From Parahaliea mediterranea (GTDB taxonomy: Bacteria > Pseudomonadota > Gammaproteobacteria > Pseudomonadales > Halieaceae): a DNA stretch of 64,000 nucleotides. Position numbers and translations under genes: made by a program. The notes under the pieces are model-generated. The model made no database searches, was not told where the DNA came from, and worked only from the letters and a program-made list of their open reading frames with translations. Of the stretch, positions 31,228 to 39,492 are shown piece by piece (the first letter of the stretch is position 1; each line of letters starts with the position of its first letter). The stretch is taken from assembly GCF_003402235.1 (NCBI RefSeq), contig NZ_QEWO01000001.1, positions 620,001 through 684,000 of the forward strand, in the 5' to 3' direction.

Positions 31228-31841
31228 CAGCACACCCACCGTTTGTAGGCGCTCAGGACGGCCATGGCTGAGCCGGGGAACATGCCCATGCCGACAGCTG
31301 CGCCATCGCTGGCGCCGGCGTACTCGATGGAGCCAACGCCCACAATGGATTCACGCGAAGCCGGTCCACCCTGGTCGCCCCCGAGCTCATAGCCCATGGC
31401 GCCCTGGACGATGGCAAAGCCAAGATCAGCGGGCAGCGGCTCGCGGCCGGCGTTGTAGGTGAGAATCACCTGCTTGTAGCAACAGTCGCGGCGAACTCCA
31501 CAACGATCTTTCACGGCGGTGTCGAGGCCGTCTTTCAGGATCACCTCAAACTCGGAGGTCATATCCTGCCCATCCACCATCACGGTGAGCCCGTCGATGT
31601 AGGGGTAGTAACGCAGCGTGATGGCTGATCTGTAGCGGTTGAATGTCTCATTCACCGGCTGCAGAACGATGACGTTATCGATGTACCGCTCGGCGGCCTC
31701 ACCGGCCAGCTGCAAGTACAGGGCCAGCTCGTCATCCCGCGAGTCGTCGGTCACATCGAGCTGGGACTTCAGCATTTCCAGCAGCGTTGTACTGGTGGGG
31801 CCCGGGCCGTATTCGACAGTGGCAGAGGAAAAATCAGCCAT
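31227..31841 (-). CDS. Head-tail connector (gp6-like)
   Basis: The 204-residue protein has 'MLKSQLDVTDDSRDDELALYLQLAGEAAERYID', the helical start of gp6-like adaptor proteins, and a beta-hairpin insertion with several Cys ('DRCGVRRDCCYKQVILTYNAG'). It would bind under the portal. The ATG at 31841 is taken; an in-frame GTG three codons upstream is an alternative. It overlaps the collagen-like gene by 8 bp. Confidence 0.75.
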   Translation of the reverse strand: MADFSSATVEYGPGPTSTTLLEMLKSQLDVTDDSRDDELALYLQLAGEAAERYIDNVIVLQPVNETFNRYRSAITLRYYPYIDGLTVMVDGQDMTSEFEVILKDGLDTAVKDRCGVRRDCCYKQVILTYNAGREPLPADLGFAIVQGAMGYELGGDQGGPASRESIVGVGSIEYAGASDGAAVGMGMFPGSAMAVLSAYKRWVC

Positions 31842-32712
31842 CGTCGTCACCCGTCAGGCCATCGCGCAGGTCTTCGAAGAACTGGCGCAGCTCGCGCAAT
31901 TCCTTCAGCTCCGCCTTGATGGCCTCGATGTCATCAGTGGGTGCGTCAGCGCCATCCTTGCCGGCCAGGCCCTGCTTGCCGCGGGGAGCCACCAGAATCT
32001 GCTTCCAGCCGTTGCCGGGCGGCGCATGGTCGGTTTTCTGCTCGGCCTGCCACATGGCAGTACCCTTTGTGATCACCTCACCAGGGAAGTAGGTTTCACC
32101 CTCCCGGTAGACACCCTTGTGCAGCGGGTACGGCAGGCGGAAGGTGTCCTCCAACTTCTCGCCGTTGGACAAGCGCAGGGTGAGGCCGAACACCTGTCCC
32201 TCTACCTGCTTGACGTTGACAGAAGCTATGCCGGCGATCACGCAATCCCAGGCGTGCGGATCCTCGGAGGGGTCGCCGATGGCGTGTTTGCTGGATACCC
32301 ACAGGCCGCCGGCGTAGGTGCCCTGAGTGTTCTTGGCGTATTCGCGGCCGGATTTGATGGGCACCGGCTGCATAATCGGGCAATCACGGCCTGGCTCGCC
32401 GGGGTCGCCCTTCTCTCCTGCAATGCCAGGCTCGCCTTGCGGGCCCTGCTCGCCTGGGACGCCAGGTTCGCCATTCTGCCCAGGGATGCCCTGATCTCCG
32501 GTGTCGCCTTTCTCGCCGGCAGGGCCCTGCTCCCCTCGCTCGCCAGGATCACCAGCCGGGCCCTGCTCCCCCTTCTCGGGCGCGCGTGACTTCAGCTCGT
32601 GGATGTCATTGATGATGGGGGTAAGCGATAGAGAAAACTTCTCCTCGATCTGCTGGCGCACCTCGCCAACGAGCTTGGCAATAGCCGGGTAAAGTTTCTG
32701 GCGGTCAGGCAA
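31834..32712 (-). CDS. Collagen-like repeat virion protein, TTG start
   Basis: The 292-residue product is read from a TTG at 32712 (AAGGAG seven bases upstream), overlapping the portal stop by 8 bp. A helical N-terminus ('AIAKLVGEVRQQIEEKF') leads into about 22 Gly-X-Y triplets ('EKGEQGPAGDPGERGEQGPAG' onwards). A beta-rich domain with 'YAGGLWVSSKHAIGD' and 'REGETYFPGEVITKGTAMWQAE' follows, then a second short 'RGKQGLAGKDGAD' run and a C-terminal coiled coil. The Gly-X-Y stretch should form a trimeric collagen helix. Such proteins are usually fibres, but this one lies among connector genes, so a head or neck decoration is possible. Confidence 0.75.
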   Translation of the reverse strand: MPDRQKLYPAIAKLVGEVRQQIEEKFSLSLTPIINDIHELKSRAPEKGEQGPAGDPGERGEQGPAGEKGDTGDQGIPGQNGEPGVPGEQGPQGEPGIAGEKGDPGEPGRDCPIMQPVPIKSGREYAKNTQGTYAGGLWVSSKHAIGDPSEDPHAWDCVIAGIASVNVKQVEGQVFGLTLRLSNGEKLEDTFRLPYPLHKGVYREGETYFPGEVITKGTAMWQAEQKTDHAPPGNGWKQILVAPRGKQGLAGKDGADAPTDDIEAIKAELKELRELRQFFEDLRDGLTGDDDG

Positions 32713-34048
32713 GGCACTTCTCCTTCTCAAAGGCGTCGCGCAACGCCGCCTCCACGTCCTCATCCTCCGGGACTGGCGCAGGCTCTGGCGGTTTGGCGGC
32801 CTGCATTTCGTGCCAGTTCAGCGGCACCATCTGCTGCTGGATCATGGGCAGATCGCCGCCGTCCACCGGGGGCAGGCCTTCTTTGGCCCGGGCCTCGTTC
32901 AGCGCGTAGATGCCCTTGCTGGAACCCTCGCCCAGGGCCTCCATGCGGGTCTTCCAGTCGGAGCGCAGCAACACGGTGGTGTCGAACTCCATCTTCCGGC
33001 CGAAGGGCAGGCTGAACAGGCGCGCGAACTCCTGTTCCAGGCTTTCCAGCAGGAAGCCCAGGCCAGAAGCCAGGAACCAGGTCATCAGTGATTCAGCATT
33101 GTTGAAGGTGGAGCCGGTCATGTCGTTGATGATCGGGAGCGGCACGCGGAAGGCCCGGGAAATATCCTGCACCGTCATGCCAAAGGCGTCGGCCAGCTGC
33201 GCGTCCTGGCTGGAAAGGCCCATCTGTTGGAACTTCAGGCCGCCGCCGAGGACAGGGATGCCACCGGAGTCGATCTCTGCTGATTGCTCGCGGAATTTCT
33301 GGCGCAGCATGTCGATCTGGTCTCCGGTCAGGGTTTCTTCCGTGGACAGAATCCCGGATGGCCGCGACATACGCGAGAAGAAGGTCGCCTGGTGGCCCAG
33401 CATCGCGCTGTTGGCCTGAGTGGACGCCGATACAGCCCGAAGAGGCGTTACCCCCTTGAGCGGATCGCGGTCGGTATACAGGCGCAGGTGGAACACGTTG
33501 CGGGACGGAAAGACGCGGTCCAGCTCATCATCAAAATCAAAGGGCTGATTCTGCTTCGGGCTGGCGTAGTAGTAGACCTCGCCGCTGGTCGGGTCCATCA
33601 CCGCCTGGGTGGCGCGCGGGTCCATCAGGTGCAACTGGGAAACAGCGCCGCGATCATCACGAGTAGCGACAGCGTAGGCGTTGCCCTCGAAATACACGCT
33701 GCGGATCACGTTGTTGATGAACAGCGAGCGGGTTTCGTAATCGTTGGGGCGACTCAGGACGCGCTCAGGGTTGGAACCGCGCAGCCGGGTATTGGCGCCG
33801 TTGCCCTCCTGCTGAATGCAGAAGGCCGGGCACATAGCGGCCGTCTGCGAGAGGGCCGATACACAGGCCTCCACGGTGCCGTTGATGCCGCTGAAGTTCA
33901 GGGGCTGGCAATTCTGCTGCCACCAACCGGGGTCCCAGCTGGTATTCAGCCAGCCCTCCATGGTTGGCGCATAGCCCTTTTGTGAAACATGAGGCTGGAC
34001 AGTGCCACCAAACGGCTTCCAATTGCGGATGCGATTCATCAGCGACAA
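32705..34048 (-). CDS. Portal protein, HK97 family
   Basis: The 447-residue protein has the HK97-type portal pattern: 'SGINGTVEACVSALSQTAAMCP', 'RPNDYETRSLFINNVIRSVYFEGNAYAVATRDDRG', 'VFHLRLYTDRDPLKGVTPL', 'AFRVPLPIINDMTGSTFNNAESLMTWFLASGLGFLLESLEQEFARL'. It forms the dodecameric vertex ring for packaging and tail attachment. The TTG at 34048 is preferred to the ATG at 34039 because AGGAGG stands seven bases before the TTG. It is separated from the capsid gene by a terminator hairpin. Confidence 0.92.
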   Translation of the reverse strand: MSLMNRIRNWKPFGGTVQPHVSQKGYAPTMEGWLNTSWDPGWWQQNCQPLNFSGINGTVEACVSALSQTAAMCPAFCIQQEGNGANTRLRGSNPERVLSRPNDYETRSLFINNVIRSVYFEGNAYAVATRDDRGAVSQLHLMDPRATQAVMDPTSGEVYYYASPKQNQPFDFDDELDRVFPSRNVFHLRLYTDRDPLKGVTPLRAVSASTQANSAMLGHQATFFSRMSRPSGILSTEETLTGDQIDMLRQKFREQSAEIDSGGIPVLGGGLKFQQMGLSSQDAQLADAFGMTVQDISRAFRVPLPIINDMTGSTFNNAESLMTWFLASGLGFLLESLEQEFARLFSLPFGRKMEFDTTVLLRSDWKTRMEALGEGSSKGIYALNEARAKEGLPPVDGGDLPMIQQQMVPLNWHEMQAAKPPEPAPVPEDEDVEAALRDAFEKEKCLA

Positions 34049-34061
34049 GCCAGAACCTCCT

Positions 34062-34087
34062 AAAAAAATGGGGGTCGGTGACCCCCC
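34062..34087 (-). terminator. Terminator between capsid and portal genes (minus strand)
   Basis: On the minus strand GGGGGGTC (34087-34080) pairs with GACCCCC (34076-34070) around a 3-base loop, followed by seven Ts (34068-34062). It lies downstream of the capsid gene and could lower expression of portal and later genes relative to capsid, or act as an mRNA-stabilising hairpin. Confidence 0.7.
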
Positions 34088-34108
34088 AAGCCCTTGGTCT
34101 GTGCCCTC

Positions 34109-35473
34109 TTACGAGGTGTAGTCGATCGTATGGATGCGGTTCACACACCCAGCGCGCATTTTGTGCCAGCTGAGGTACTGCACATGCTTGAGCGCGACAG
34201 TTTCAGTCTGGAACAGGGAGCGAATCTTCGGAGTATTCACAGTGTCGCGTGCCGCCACGTCGACGGAGCTCACTTCCGGAGCGACGCCGTCATCATCTGC
34301 CTCAACGATCGTCGCGCTATCGCTGGCAGTGAACACCGGGACGCCAGGCGCCCAGGCCACTTCTCTCATGTCGATGGCCCAGATTTCATCAACAGGAACG
34401 TTGTGACTTTGCCGCACTTCGTGCATGCCGAGTCGACCACTGTTGATTTCGCTGCGGAAAATGAAGCCGTCCTGACCTCGCACGTTGGCAATGATTGAAG
34501 CATTCACTGGGTTCAAAAGGATGCGCATGCGGCGGCCCATCTTTGCGGTCAGGATGGGTGTCGCTAGCGCATTCAAATCTTCAATAATCCGATCAGCCAG
34601 CGCGGTGGTAGAAGAGCCAGCAGTACCGGCCACCCCGTTGAACATGCCAGCTGGGCGCTCGCCGGCGACGGCTGCAGCCGTGCCGAAGAAATCGTTGTCC
34701 AGCTGCGTCGATGTGTCATCGATGATGAACTGTCGGACCAGAGCTTCAATGGCAGGTGTACTGCGCATTTGAAGCTCCTTGGAGAAGGTACTGATCACAC
34801 CCCACTTGTAGGGTGCAATCGTGATGGGCGACAGGCTTCCTTTCTTCACCGGGATCGCCCCGCCCTCACCAACGAAACCGCTTGACAGGTCAGTGTCGCT
34901 ACCGGCGCGAGAGGGAACGGTGATTGAACCCAGGCGGTCGAACTGCAGCTGAGTTCCTGCCTCGGCCAGCAAGCCGCCGGCAATTGACTCGCCGCGCAGG
35001 ATGTCTTGGAATCCCTGCAGCGCACTGTCCACCAGTTCCTCAGCCCAGCCGCTTACATCAGTCTGCGCGGGATTCACCGTAGACTTCACGACTTCAAGCA
35101 GTTCGTGGTCATGAGCATAACGCTCGCTTGCCACCTGGAGAGGAGACTGCTTCAAATAGTGGCCAATAAGGGTAGCGGTGGCCTGCTTGAACAGAATTTC
35201 ACCGGGCTTGCGATCGCGGCCGAGGCCTTGTTTTTTGATGATGCCGGGGGCCTGCTTCACAGCGACAGTACCGAGCGCCTTCTCGGCCTTCTCCAGGTCC
35301 TCAATGCGCTTGGTGGTGGCTTCGATTTCCTCGGAAAACGCTTCCAGCTTGGTCGACTCTTCGCCGGTCAGGTCGCGCTCTTCGGCCTCAGCAATGCCCA
35401 TCATCTCTGCGACATCGCTTTTCAGCTGGTCCAGCTTCTGCTGGGCTGCCTCGATCTTTTCCTTGAACTTCAT
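34109..35473 (-). CDS. Major capsid protein, HK97 fold
   Basis: The 454-residue protein begins with a coiled-coil delta domain ('KFKEKIEAAQQKLDQLKSDVAEMM...EIEATTKRIEDLEKAEKAL') that the neighbouring protease should remove. The mature HK97 core follows: 'FVGEGGAIPVKKGSLSPITIAPYKWGVISTFSKEL', 'DNDFFGTAAAVAGERPAGM', 'GVPVFTASDSATIVEADDDG'. It assembles the icosahedral shell. It lies between the protease and portal genes, in the reverse of the usual portal-protease-capsid order. Confidence 0.92.
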   Translation of the reverse strand: MKFKEKIEAAQQKLDQLKSDVAEMMGIAEAEERDLTGEESTKLEAFSEEIEATTKRIEDLEKAEKALGTVAVKQAPGIIKKQGLGRDRKPGEILFKQATATLIGHYLKQSPLQVASERYAHDHELLEVVKSTVNPAQTDVSGWAEELVDSALQGFQDILRGESIAGGLLAEAGTQLQFDRLGSITVPSRAGSDTDLSSGFVGEGGAIPVKKGSLSPITIAPYKWGVISTFSKELQMRSTPAIEALVRQFIIDDTSTQLDNDFFGTAAAVAGERPAGMFNGVAGTAGSSTTALADRIIEDLNALATPILTAKMGRRMRILLNPVNASIIANVRGQDGFIFRSEINSGRLGMHEVRQSHNVPVDEIWAIDMREVAWAPGVPVFTASDSATIVEADDDGVAPEVSSVDVAARDTVNTPKIRSLFQTETVALKHVQYLSWHKMRAGCVNRIHTIDYTS

Positions 35474-35485
35474 GGCTCGTAGCTC

Positions 35486-36103
35486 CTATGAAATCCCCAG
35501 CGCCTTTGCTCGTTCACGCCAGGTATCCAGATTCGGGGTTTGGGTTTCAAAGGTCGCTCGACCCGGGTCAATCTCCGGACCGCCTTCTGTGGTGCCCGGT
35601 CGGGCGAACAGAATGTCGGCGGTGCTCGGGGAAAGTGCTTTAGCGATGGCCAGGGCGCCGGCATTGGCCGGCACCGCCACCATGGATGCCTCCATCAGAT
35701 CGGCTTGGGTGATATCCCAGCCGCCCCAGGGCTCGTTCTTGTCCCGCGGGGTGTATTCCAGGATGCGGAAGCCGACCGATACGGCCTTGAGGATGCGTTG
35801 TTCGACCAGCTTGCGGGTGGTGTTCACCAGCTCAGAGGTGCCCTCTTCCGCCAGCTTCAGGCGGCCCACCAGCTTCTTGCCCTCAACGCGCACGTTGGTC
35901 CACACACCAATTATCTGGCTGTGGCTGTGGCCGAACAGGGCGATAGGGTTTTTCTTGAAGTCCGCCAGCTTCCAGCCATCGGCGCGCACGATGTCGCCGT
36001 GGCGGTCTACGCGCTCGTCGGAGAGGATGAACTCAAAGGGGTCGTCTTCAGACTGGGTGCCAGCCTTGAGGATTGTCGCGTCAGCGTTGCGTTGGCCCAC
36101 CAC
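35486..36103 (-). CDS. Prohead protease, HK97 family
   Basis: The 205-residue serine protease has the family features 'FEFILSDERVDRHGDIVRADGWKLADFKKNPIALFGHSH' (catalytic His in 'FGHSH'), 'KLVEQRILKAVSVGFRILEY' (catalytic Ser in 'AVSVGF') and 'LMEASMVAVPANAGAL'. It cuts the capsid delta domain during head maturation. The start is unclear: tandem GTG codons at 36103 and 36100 are the only plausible starts after an in-frame stop, and no strong ribosome binding site is seen. Confidence 0.92.
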   Translation of the reverse strand: MVGQRNADATILKAGTQSEDDPFEFILSDERVDRHGDIVRADGWKLADFKKNPIALFGHSHSQIIGVWTNVRVEGKKLVGRLKLAEEGTSELVNTTRKLVEQRILKAVSVGFRILEYTPRDKNEPWGGWDITQADLMEASMVAVPANAGALAIAKALSPSTADILFARPGTTEGGPEIDPGRATFETQTPNLDTWRERAKALGIS

Positions 36104-36225
36104 GCTGGCCCGCGCCGGTATTACCCGCAGATGCGGAACCGTGGCCTTGGCGAGTGGATTTGTCTGAACGGTGTCTGGTCATGGGTGAAATGCTAAAGCG
36201 TTCCATCTGGACTGCTCAACAATTC

Positions 36226-36262
36226 ATTTTTCCCGCTTTTTCCCGCATTGCCCGGATTTTCC
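36226..36262. repeat. Tandem TTTTTCCCGC-type repeats between terminase and protease genes
   Basis: The 180-bp gap contains TTTTTCCCGC, TTTTTCCCGC, TGCCCGGA and TTTTCCCAC in a row. The block is asymmetric and not a hairpin. It could be a regulator or host-factor binding site, or a packaging-related element. Confidence 0.4.
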
Positions 36263-36283
36263 CACTATTGCACAGCGGAGGTA

Positions 36284-37909
36284 TCAGCCGATCCAGCTTG
36301 AAACGTCGATGACTTCGGCCTGATTGCGTCCATCGCCGAACGGCCAGGCGGCCATGACCAAGGCGACAATGGGGTCAATGCGCTGCGTGGAAAGGTTCTT
36401 CGCCAGCGCCGACACGCCCTCCCTGCCCTCTTTCGCCACCGCCACGCTGGCGGCCATTGCCAGCACCGGGTGACCGCCGTGACGCAGCCGGTTTTCGGCC
36501 AACAGTATCTGCAGGCTGGCCAGGCGCATGCCCATGTCCTTGAAGTTCTGGGGAACGCCAATCCACTCGGCATCCTGGAAGGCGCCAACCCGCTCGCAGG
36601 CCGCCTGGAAGTGCGTGATGTATGCCTTGTCGTAGTGGATTTCGCTCACCTGGATACCCATGGCGCCCAGCTCCAGGTGCAGGGCCTCGGCGATCTGGTC
36701 AAAATCCATAGTCTTACCGCCGACCGGCAGCATGTAGCCATCGCGCACCCAGGCATCATACGGCGCCCGGTCACGGCGGGCCCGCTCCTCGATGCCGGAG
36801 GTGGGGCAGAACACGAACGGCAGGGTGTGCACCACGCTGCCCTCTTCGTCTTCGGCACAAAGCACGCCGGCCGTGAGGTCGTTCCGTGCCGACAGGTCGA
36901 GGCCCATGGAGACCTTGCCTTTGCGGAACAGCTCCAGATCAACCTCGCCGGCGCACTCCTTCCAGATGCTGGGCGTGATGGCCAGGCCCTCCATCGCCAC
37001 ACGCTGGTTCAAGTACTGATTCCTTGCCTCGGACTCTTTCGCTGGTATCTGCTTGGCCTGCCGCATGAGGTGGCGCAAATCCTTCAGAGAGCGAAACTTC
37101 CCAAGCCCAGGATTGGCTTTGTACCACTGAGACTCATCATCAAGGTCGGCTCCCTTGTCGGCACAATAGACGTGCGAAATTGTGTGCCGGTCCTGCTGGC
37201 GCTCGGCGGTATCCAGGGCAACCGAGAAAAAGTCCAGATCGCTGCGCCCCTGGGTGCTGATCTTGAAATAGATCGCATCATCGTGCGAACCCTGCCGGGA
37301 ATCGAGCATGTCGGTGAACGGCGAGGTCGGCCCGCGAATCTGGCCGGCCTCATCGAGCACAATGACCCGCAAGCTCTGCCCGTAGCCGGTCTTAGCATCG
37401 CTCGACAGCGCCGTGTACCGGGTATTCTTGCTAAGCCCGAACAGTTGCTTTTTCGACGCCAGCGGCCGGAACAGACCCTCGCAGTCCGGTGACATCAGGA
37501 GCGTGTTGTACATCAAGTCAAAGCAGATACTTGCTTGGGTGCGGCTCATGGCTCCGGATGCAATGCTGGTATTTTGCTTCGCCAGCGGGCCAATCAGGAA
37601 CGCCAGCAAGATCACCGCCAACAGTGCCGTTTTGCCGTTGCGGGCGCCAATGCTCAAATTGGCGAATCGGGTGCCATAGGGGTTGTCGAAGACGGAGAGA
37701 ATGAATACCTGCTGGTACAGATCGAGAATTAGCGGCTCACCAATCAGAGGGCCATCTGCAACAATCAGGTGATTCCCGGCAAAAGCAATAACCCGCTCAC
37801 CTACGGTCTGTGGGTCTGCGCAGATATCCTCAATGGGGCGGACACGAGGGACAGGCCCGCACTTGATCGCATCCAGGATGGTCTGGGGAATTTCAACGTA
37901 TTGGGTCAC
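36284..37909 (-). CDS. Terminase large subunit
   Basis: The 541-residue packaging ATPase-nuclease has the Walker A 'SIGARNGKTALLAV' (about residues 87-100), Walker B 'RVIVLDEAG' with coupling motif 'ISTQG', and a C-terminal RNase-H-like nuclease with 'MGLDLSARNDLTAGV' (first Asp) and 'EIHYDKAYITHFQAACERVG'. It belongs to the terminase_1 / HK97-like group, which usually makes cohesive ends. It overlaps the small subunit by 4 bp. Confidence 0.92.
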   Translation of the reverse strand: MTQYVEIPQTILDAIKCGPVPRVRPIEDICADPQTVGERVIAFAGNHLIVADGPLIGEPLILDLYQQVFILSVFDNPYGTRFANLSIGARNGKTALLAVILLAFLIGPLAKQNTSIASGAMSRTQASICFDLMYNTLLMSPDCEGLFRPLASKKQLFGLSKNTRYTALSSDAKTGYGQSLRVIVLDEAGQIRGPTSPFTDMLDSRQGSHDDAIYFKISTQGRSDLDFFSVALDTAERQQDRHTISHVYCADKGADLDDESQWYKANPGLGKFRSLKDLRHLMRQAKQIPAKESEARNQYLNQRVAMEGLAITPSIWKECAGEVDLELFRKGKVSMGLDLSARNDLTAGVLCAEDEEGSVVHTLPFVFCPTSGIEERARRDRAPYDAWVRDGYMLPVGGKTMDFDQIAEALHLELGAMGIQVSEIHYDKAYITHFQAACERVGAFQDAEWIGVPQNFKDMGMRLASLQILLAENRLRHGGHPVLAMAASVAVAKEGREGVSALAKNLSTQRIDPIVALVMAAWPFGDGRNQAEVIDVSSWIG

Positions 37910-38382
37910 GCCAGAAGTTTGAGATTACCGCCGCGGGTTTTTTTGCTCGAAGGCTTTTCACCCGCATCCTCACCGCCGGGCACAGCCAGCTTGCCATTGC
38001 GCGAGGTGCCGACTGCGCGTTCTGGGCTGGTGTTCAGGCCGATCACCCGCAACTGGCTGTGAATCAGCTTCTCCGTGGACCGGACGGCAACGTGAATCGG
38101 GTGCTCGGCAATTGAGCCGCCGGCCTTTTCGTACGTGTATGGCGCCTTGTTCGCCTCAACCAGCAATTTCTCCAGCTTGGTCTCGGTCTTGACGATTCGG
38201 TGAAGCGTTCTTAGCTCCGGCTCGCTCCACGACGTTCTGCAGCCGGTGTACTGGTTCCAGGCTGTTTTTTCGCGCTTCGTGAGGGCCTTCAGCCCATAGG
38301 GAACCTGATAACCGCGCTCCCGGGACTGCGTTGCCGCGACTTCAGATTCGAGAGAATCACTGCGGTCACTTCGCTTTTCCAC
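37906..38382 (-). CDS. Terminase small subunit, P27-like
   Basis: The 158-residue protein precedes the large subunit with a 4-bp overlap. 'GLKALTKREKTAWNQYTGCRTSWSEPELRTLHRIVKTETKLEKLLVEA' followed by 'HPIHVAVRSTEKLIHSQLRVIGLNTSPER' is the P27-type pattern of N-terminal helices and an oligomerising C-terminal helix ending 'LGL.P..R'. It recognises the packaging site and recruits the large subunit. Confidence 0.8.
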   Translation of the reverse strand: MEKRSDRSDSLESEVAATQSRERGYQVPYGLKALTKREKTAWNQYTGCRTSWSEPELRTLHRIVKTETKLEKLLVEANKAPYTYEKAGGSIAEHPIHVAVRSTEKLIHSQLRVIGLNTSPERAVGTSRNGKLAVPGGEDAGEKPSSKKTRGGNLKLLA

Positions 38383-38502
38383 TACTCACTCCAGTGGGGC
38401 GGGGCCCCGATAATCTGATTTTTTACACATAGCGCGCGAGGAAATAACCCCTGTGCGGTAGAGACCCCCTGCCACGCAGCAAGAGGCCTCCCCCCCCCTC
38501 CC
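38383..38502. other. Non-coding gap upstream of terminase small subunit: cos candidate
   Basis: The 120 bp has no open frame of note. It contains GGGGCGGGGCCCC, an AT tract (GATTTTTTACAC) and a run of nine Cs followed by TCCCC. In HK97-like phages with an HNH gene beside the terminase, cos lies in this interval. Assignment is by position only. Confidence 0.35.
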
Positions 38503-38937
38503 CTACTCGGCCCCGGCCGGCTCTTCGGTAACAGGCTCGGATGCAGTGGCAGACTCTGCACTGTTCGCGTCCTGCTCCGCCTCATTGGGCGAAATGTGCT
38601 TGCCCAAATCCTCCGGCTTCACCCACTTGCGATCCAGCAGCGCCTTGCGTTGCTCCTGGTCGTACAACAGGAGTGCAGAGCCGTGCTCGACAATGGGCAG
38701 TGGCATCGTACCGCACGGAGTAACCGCTTCCAGCGAGCCATCGTCAGCCTGACGCCAGGCAAGGATGGGGAAATACTGAACGCCGGCCGTATCGCCGACA
38801 TCAGGCACGCTGACAACACGCAGCGCAGGGTTATGGTTGGGCAGCAGTTGTGCCGGCATCGCAAGCTCAAGCGCTTCGGCGACAATGGCTGGCTGCGCAT
38901 CCTGTGCCGCATCAGCGGCTTTGGCTCGTGGGGCCAT
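38503..38937 (-). CDS. Hypothetical phage protein near terminase
   Basis: The 144-residue acidic protein starts at 38937 after GGAGAAGTAACC and ends with an acidic low-complexity tail ('NEAEQDANSAESATASEPVTEEPAGAE'). The middle has 'FPILAWRQADDGSLEAVTPCGTMPLPIVEHGSALLLYD'. No family was recognised. It lies between the HNH gene and the packaging genes; a longer frame from 39192 runs into the HNH gene and is rejected. Confidence 0.6.
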   Translation of the reverse strand: MAPRAKAADAAQDAQPAIVAEALELAMPAQLLPNHNPALRVVSVPDVGDTAGVQYFPILAWRQADDGSLEAVTPCGTMPLPIVEHGSALLLYDQEQRKALLDRKWVKPEDLGKHISPNEAEQDANSAESATASEPVTEEPAGAE

Positions 38938-38939
38938 GG

Positions 38940-39296
38940 TTACTTCTCCTCTCTGAATGGATCCCGATACCTCGCAGGGGCAACGGGTTGGGTCTCGATG
39001 GGGTAGCCGTCCAGGCCAATGCGCGGCCGGGCCAGCTGATCGAGTCGGGTTCTGCGGTTGTGACAGGACTCGCACAACGTCCGCAGGTTGTTGATGTCCA
39101 GGGCCAGCTCTGGGTGCTGGCGCCGGGTCTTGATGTGGTCGACATGGGGCGATGGCTGGCCGCGCTTCTTGCCGCCACAGGCACAGCCGCACTCTGTGCA
39201 GCGCCAGCCATCGAGCTTGATCCGCTGCAGCCTGACCTTCTTCCAGGCGCCCGAGGCATAGAACGGATCGACACGCTTGTTACTCCGGCTGGGCAT
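38940..39296 (-). CDS. HNH endonuclease, packaging-associated
   Basis: The 118-residue protein carries 'CTECGCACGG...PHVDHIKTRRQHPELALDINNLRTLCESCHNRRTRLD', a complete HNH core (His in 'VDHI', Asn in 'NNLRTLC', final 'CHNRRT') with two zinc CxxC pairs. In HK97-like phages an HNH protein next to the terminase stimulates specific cleavage at cos. The ATG at 39296 is supported by GGGAGCGAG upstream and by conservation starting 'DPFYASGAWKKVR'. Confidence 0.9.
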   Translation of the reverse strand: MPSRSNKRVDPFYASGAWKKVRLQRIKLDGWRCTECGCACGGKKRGQPSPHVDHIKTRRQHPELALDINNLRTLCESCHNRRTRLDQLARPRIGLDGYPIETQPVAPARYRDPFREEK

Positions 39297-39492
39297 TGGC
39301 TCGCTCCCAGAGCTGATCGATGTACGCCAACACGTCCGACCTGCGCCACATCGTGGTGCCACAGGGGTCTTTCAGGGGCCGAGGGAACGACTCGTCCACA
39401 GATGCCATCCGGTAGGTTTTCTTCCGGCTGCAGCCCAACATGACCGCAAGGCCAGTCCGGTTCACCAGGTGCTGTTCCGCCGCGTCTGTCAT
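39280..39492 (-). CDS. AlpA/MerR-like small HTH protein
   Basis: The 70-residue protein has 'LVNRTGLAVMLGCSRKKTYRMASVDESFPRPLKDPCGTTMWRRSDVLAYIDQLWERAN', the winged-HTH layout of AlpA-type regulators and excisionases. It starts at the ATG at 39492 with GGAGGGG five bases upstream, overlapping the NinG stop, and ends inside the HNH start. It may regulate late genes, but this is a guess. Confidence 0.7.
   Translation of the reverse strand: MTDAAEQHLVNRTGLAVMLGCSRKKTYRMASVDESFPRPLKDPCGTTMWRRSDVLAYIDQLWERANAQPE

Noticed and set aside
36470-37492. 340-codon plus-strand frame over the terminase
   Set aside because: The terminase large subunit motifs on the other strand are unambiguous.
38503-39192. 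229-codon frame as a single gene
   Set aside because: Its first 85 codons overlap the HNH gene in another frame; the ATG at 38937 has a good ribosome binding site.
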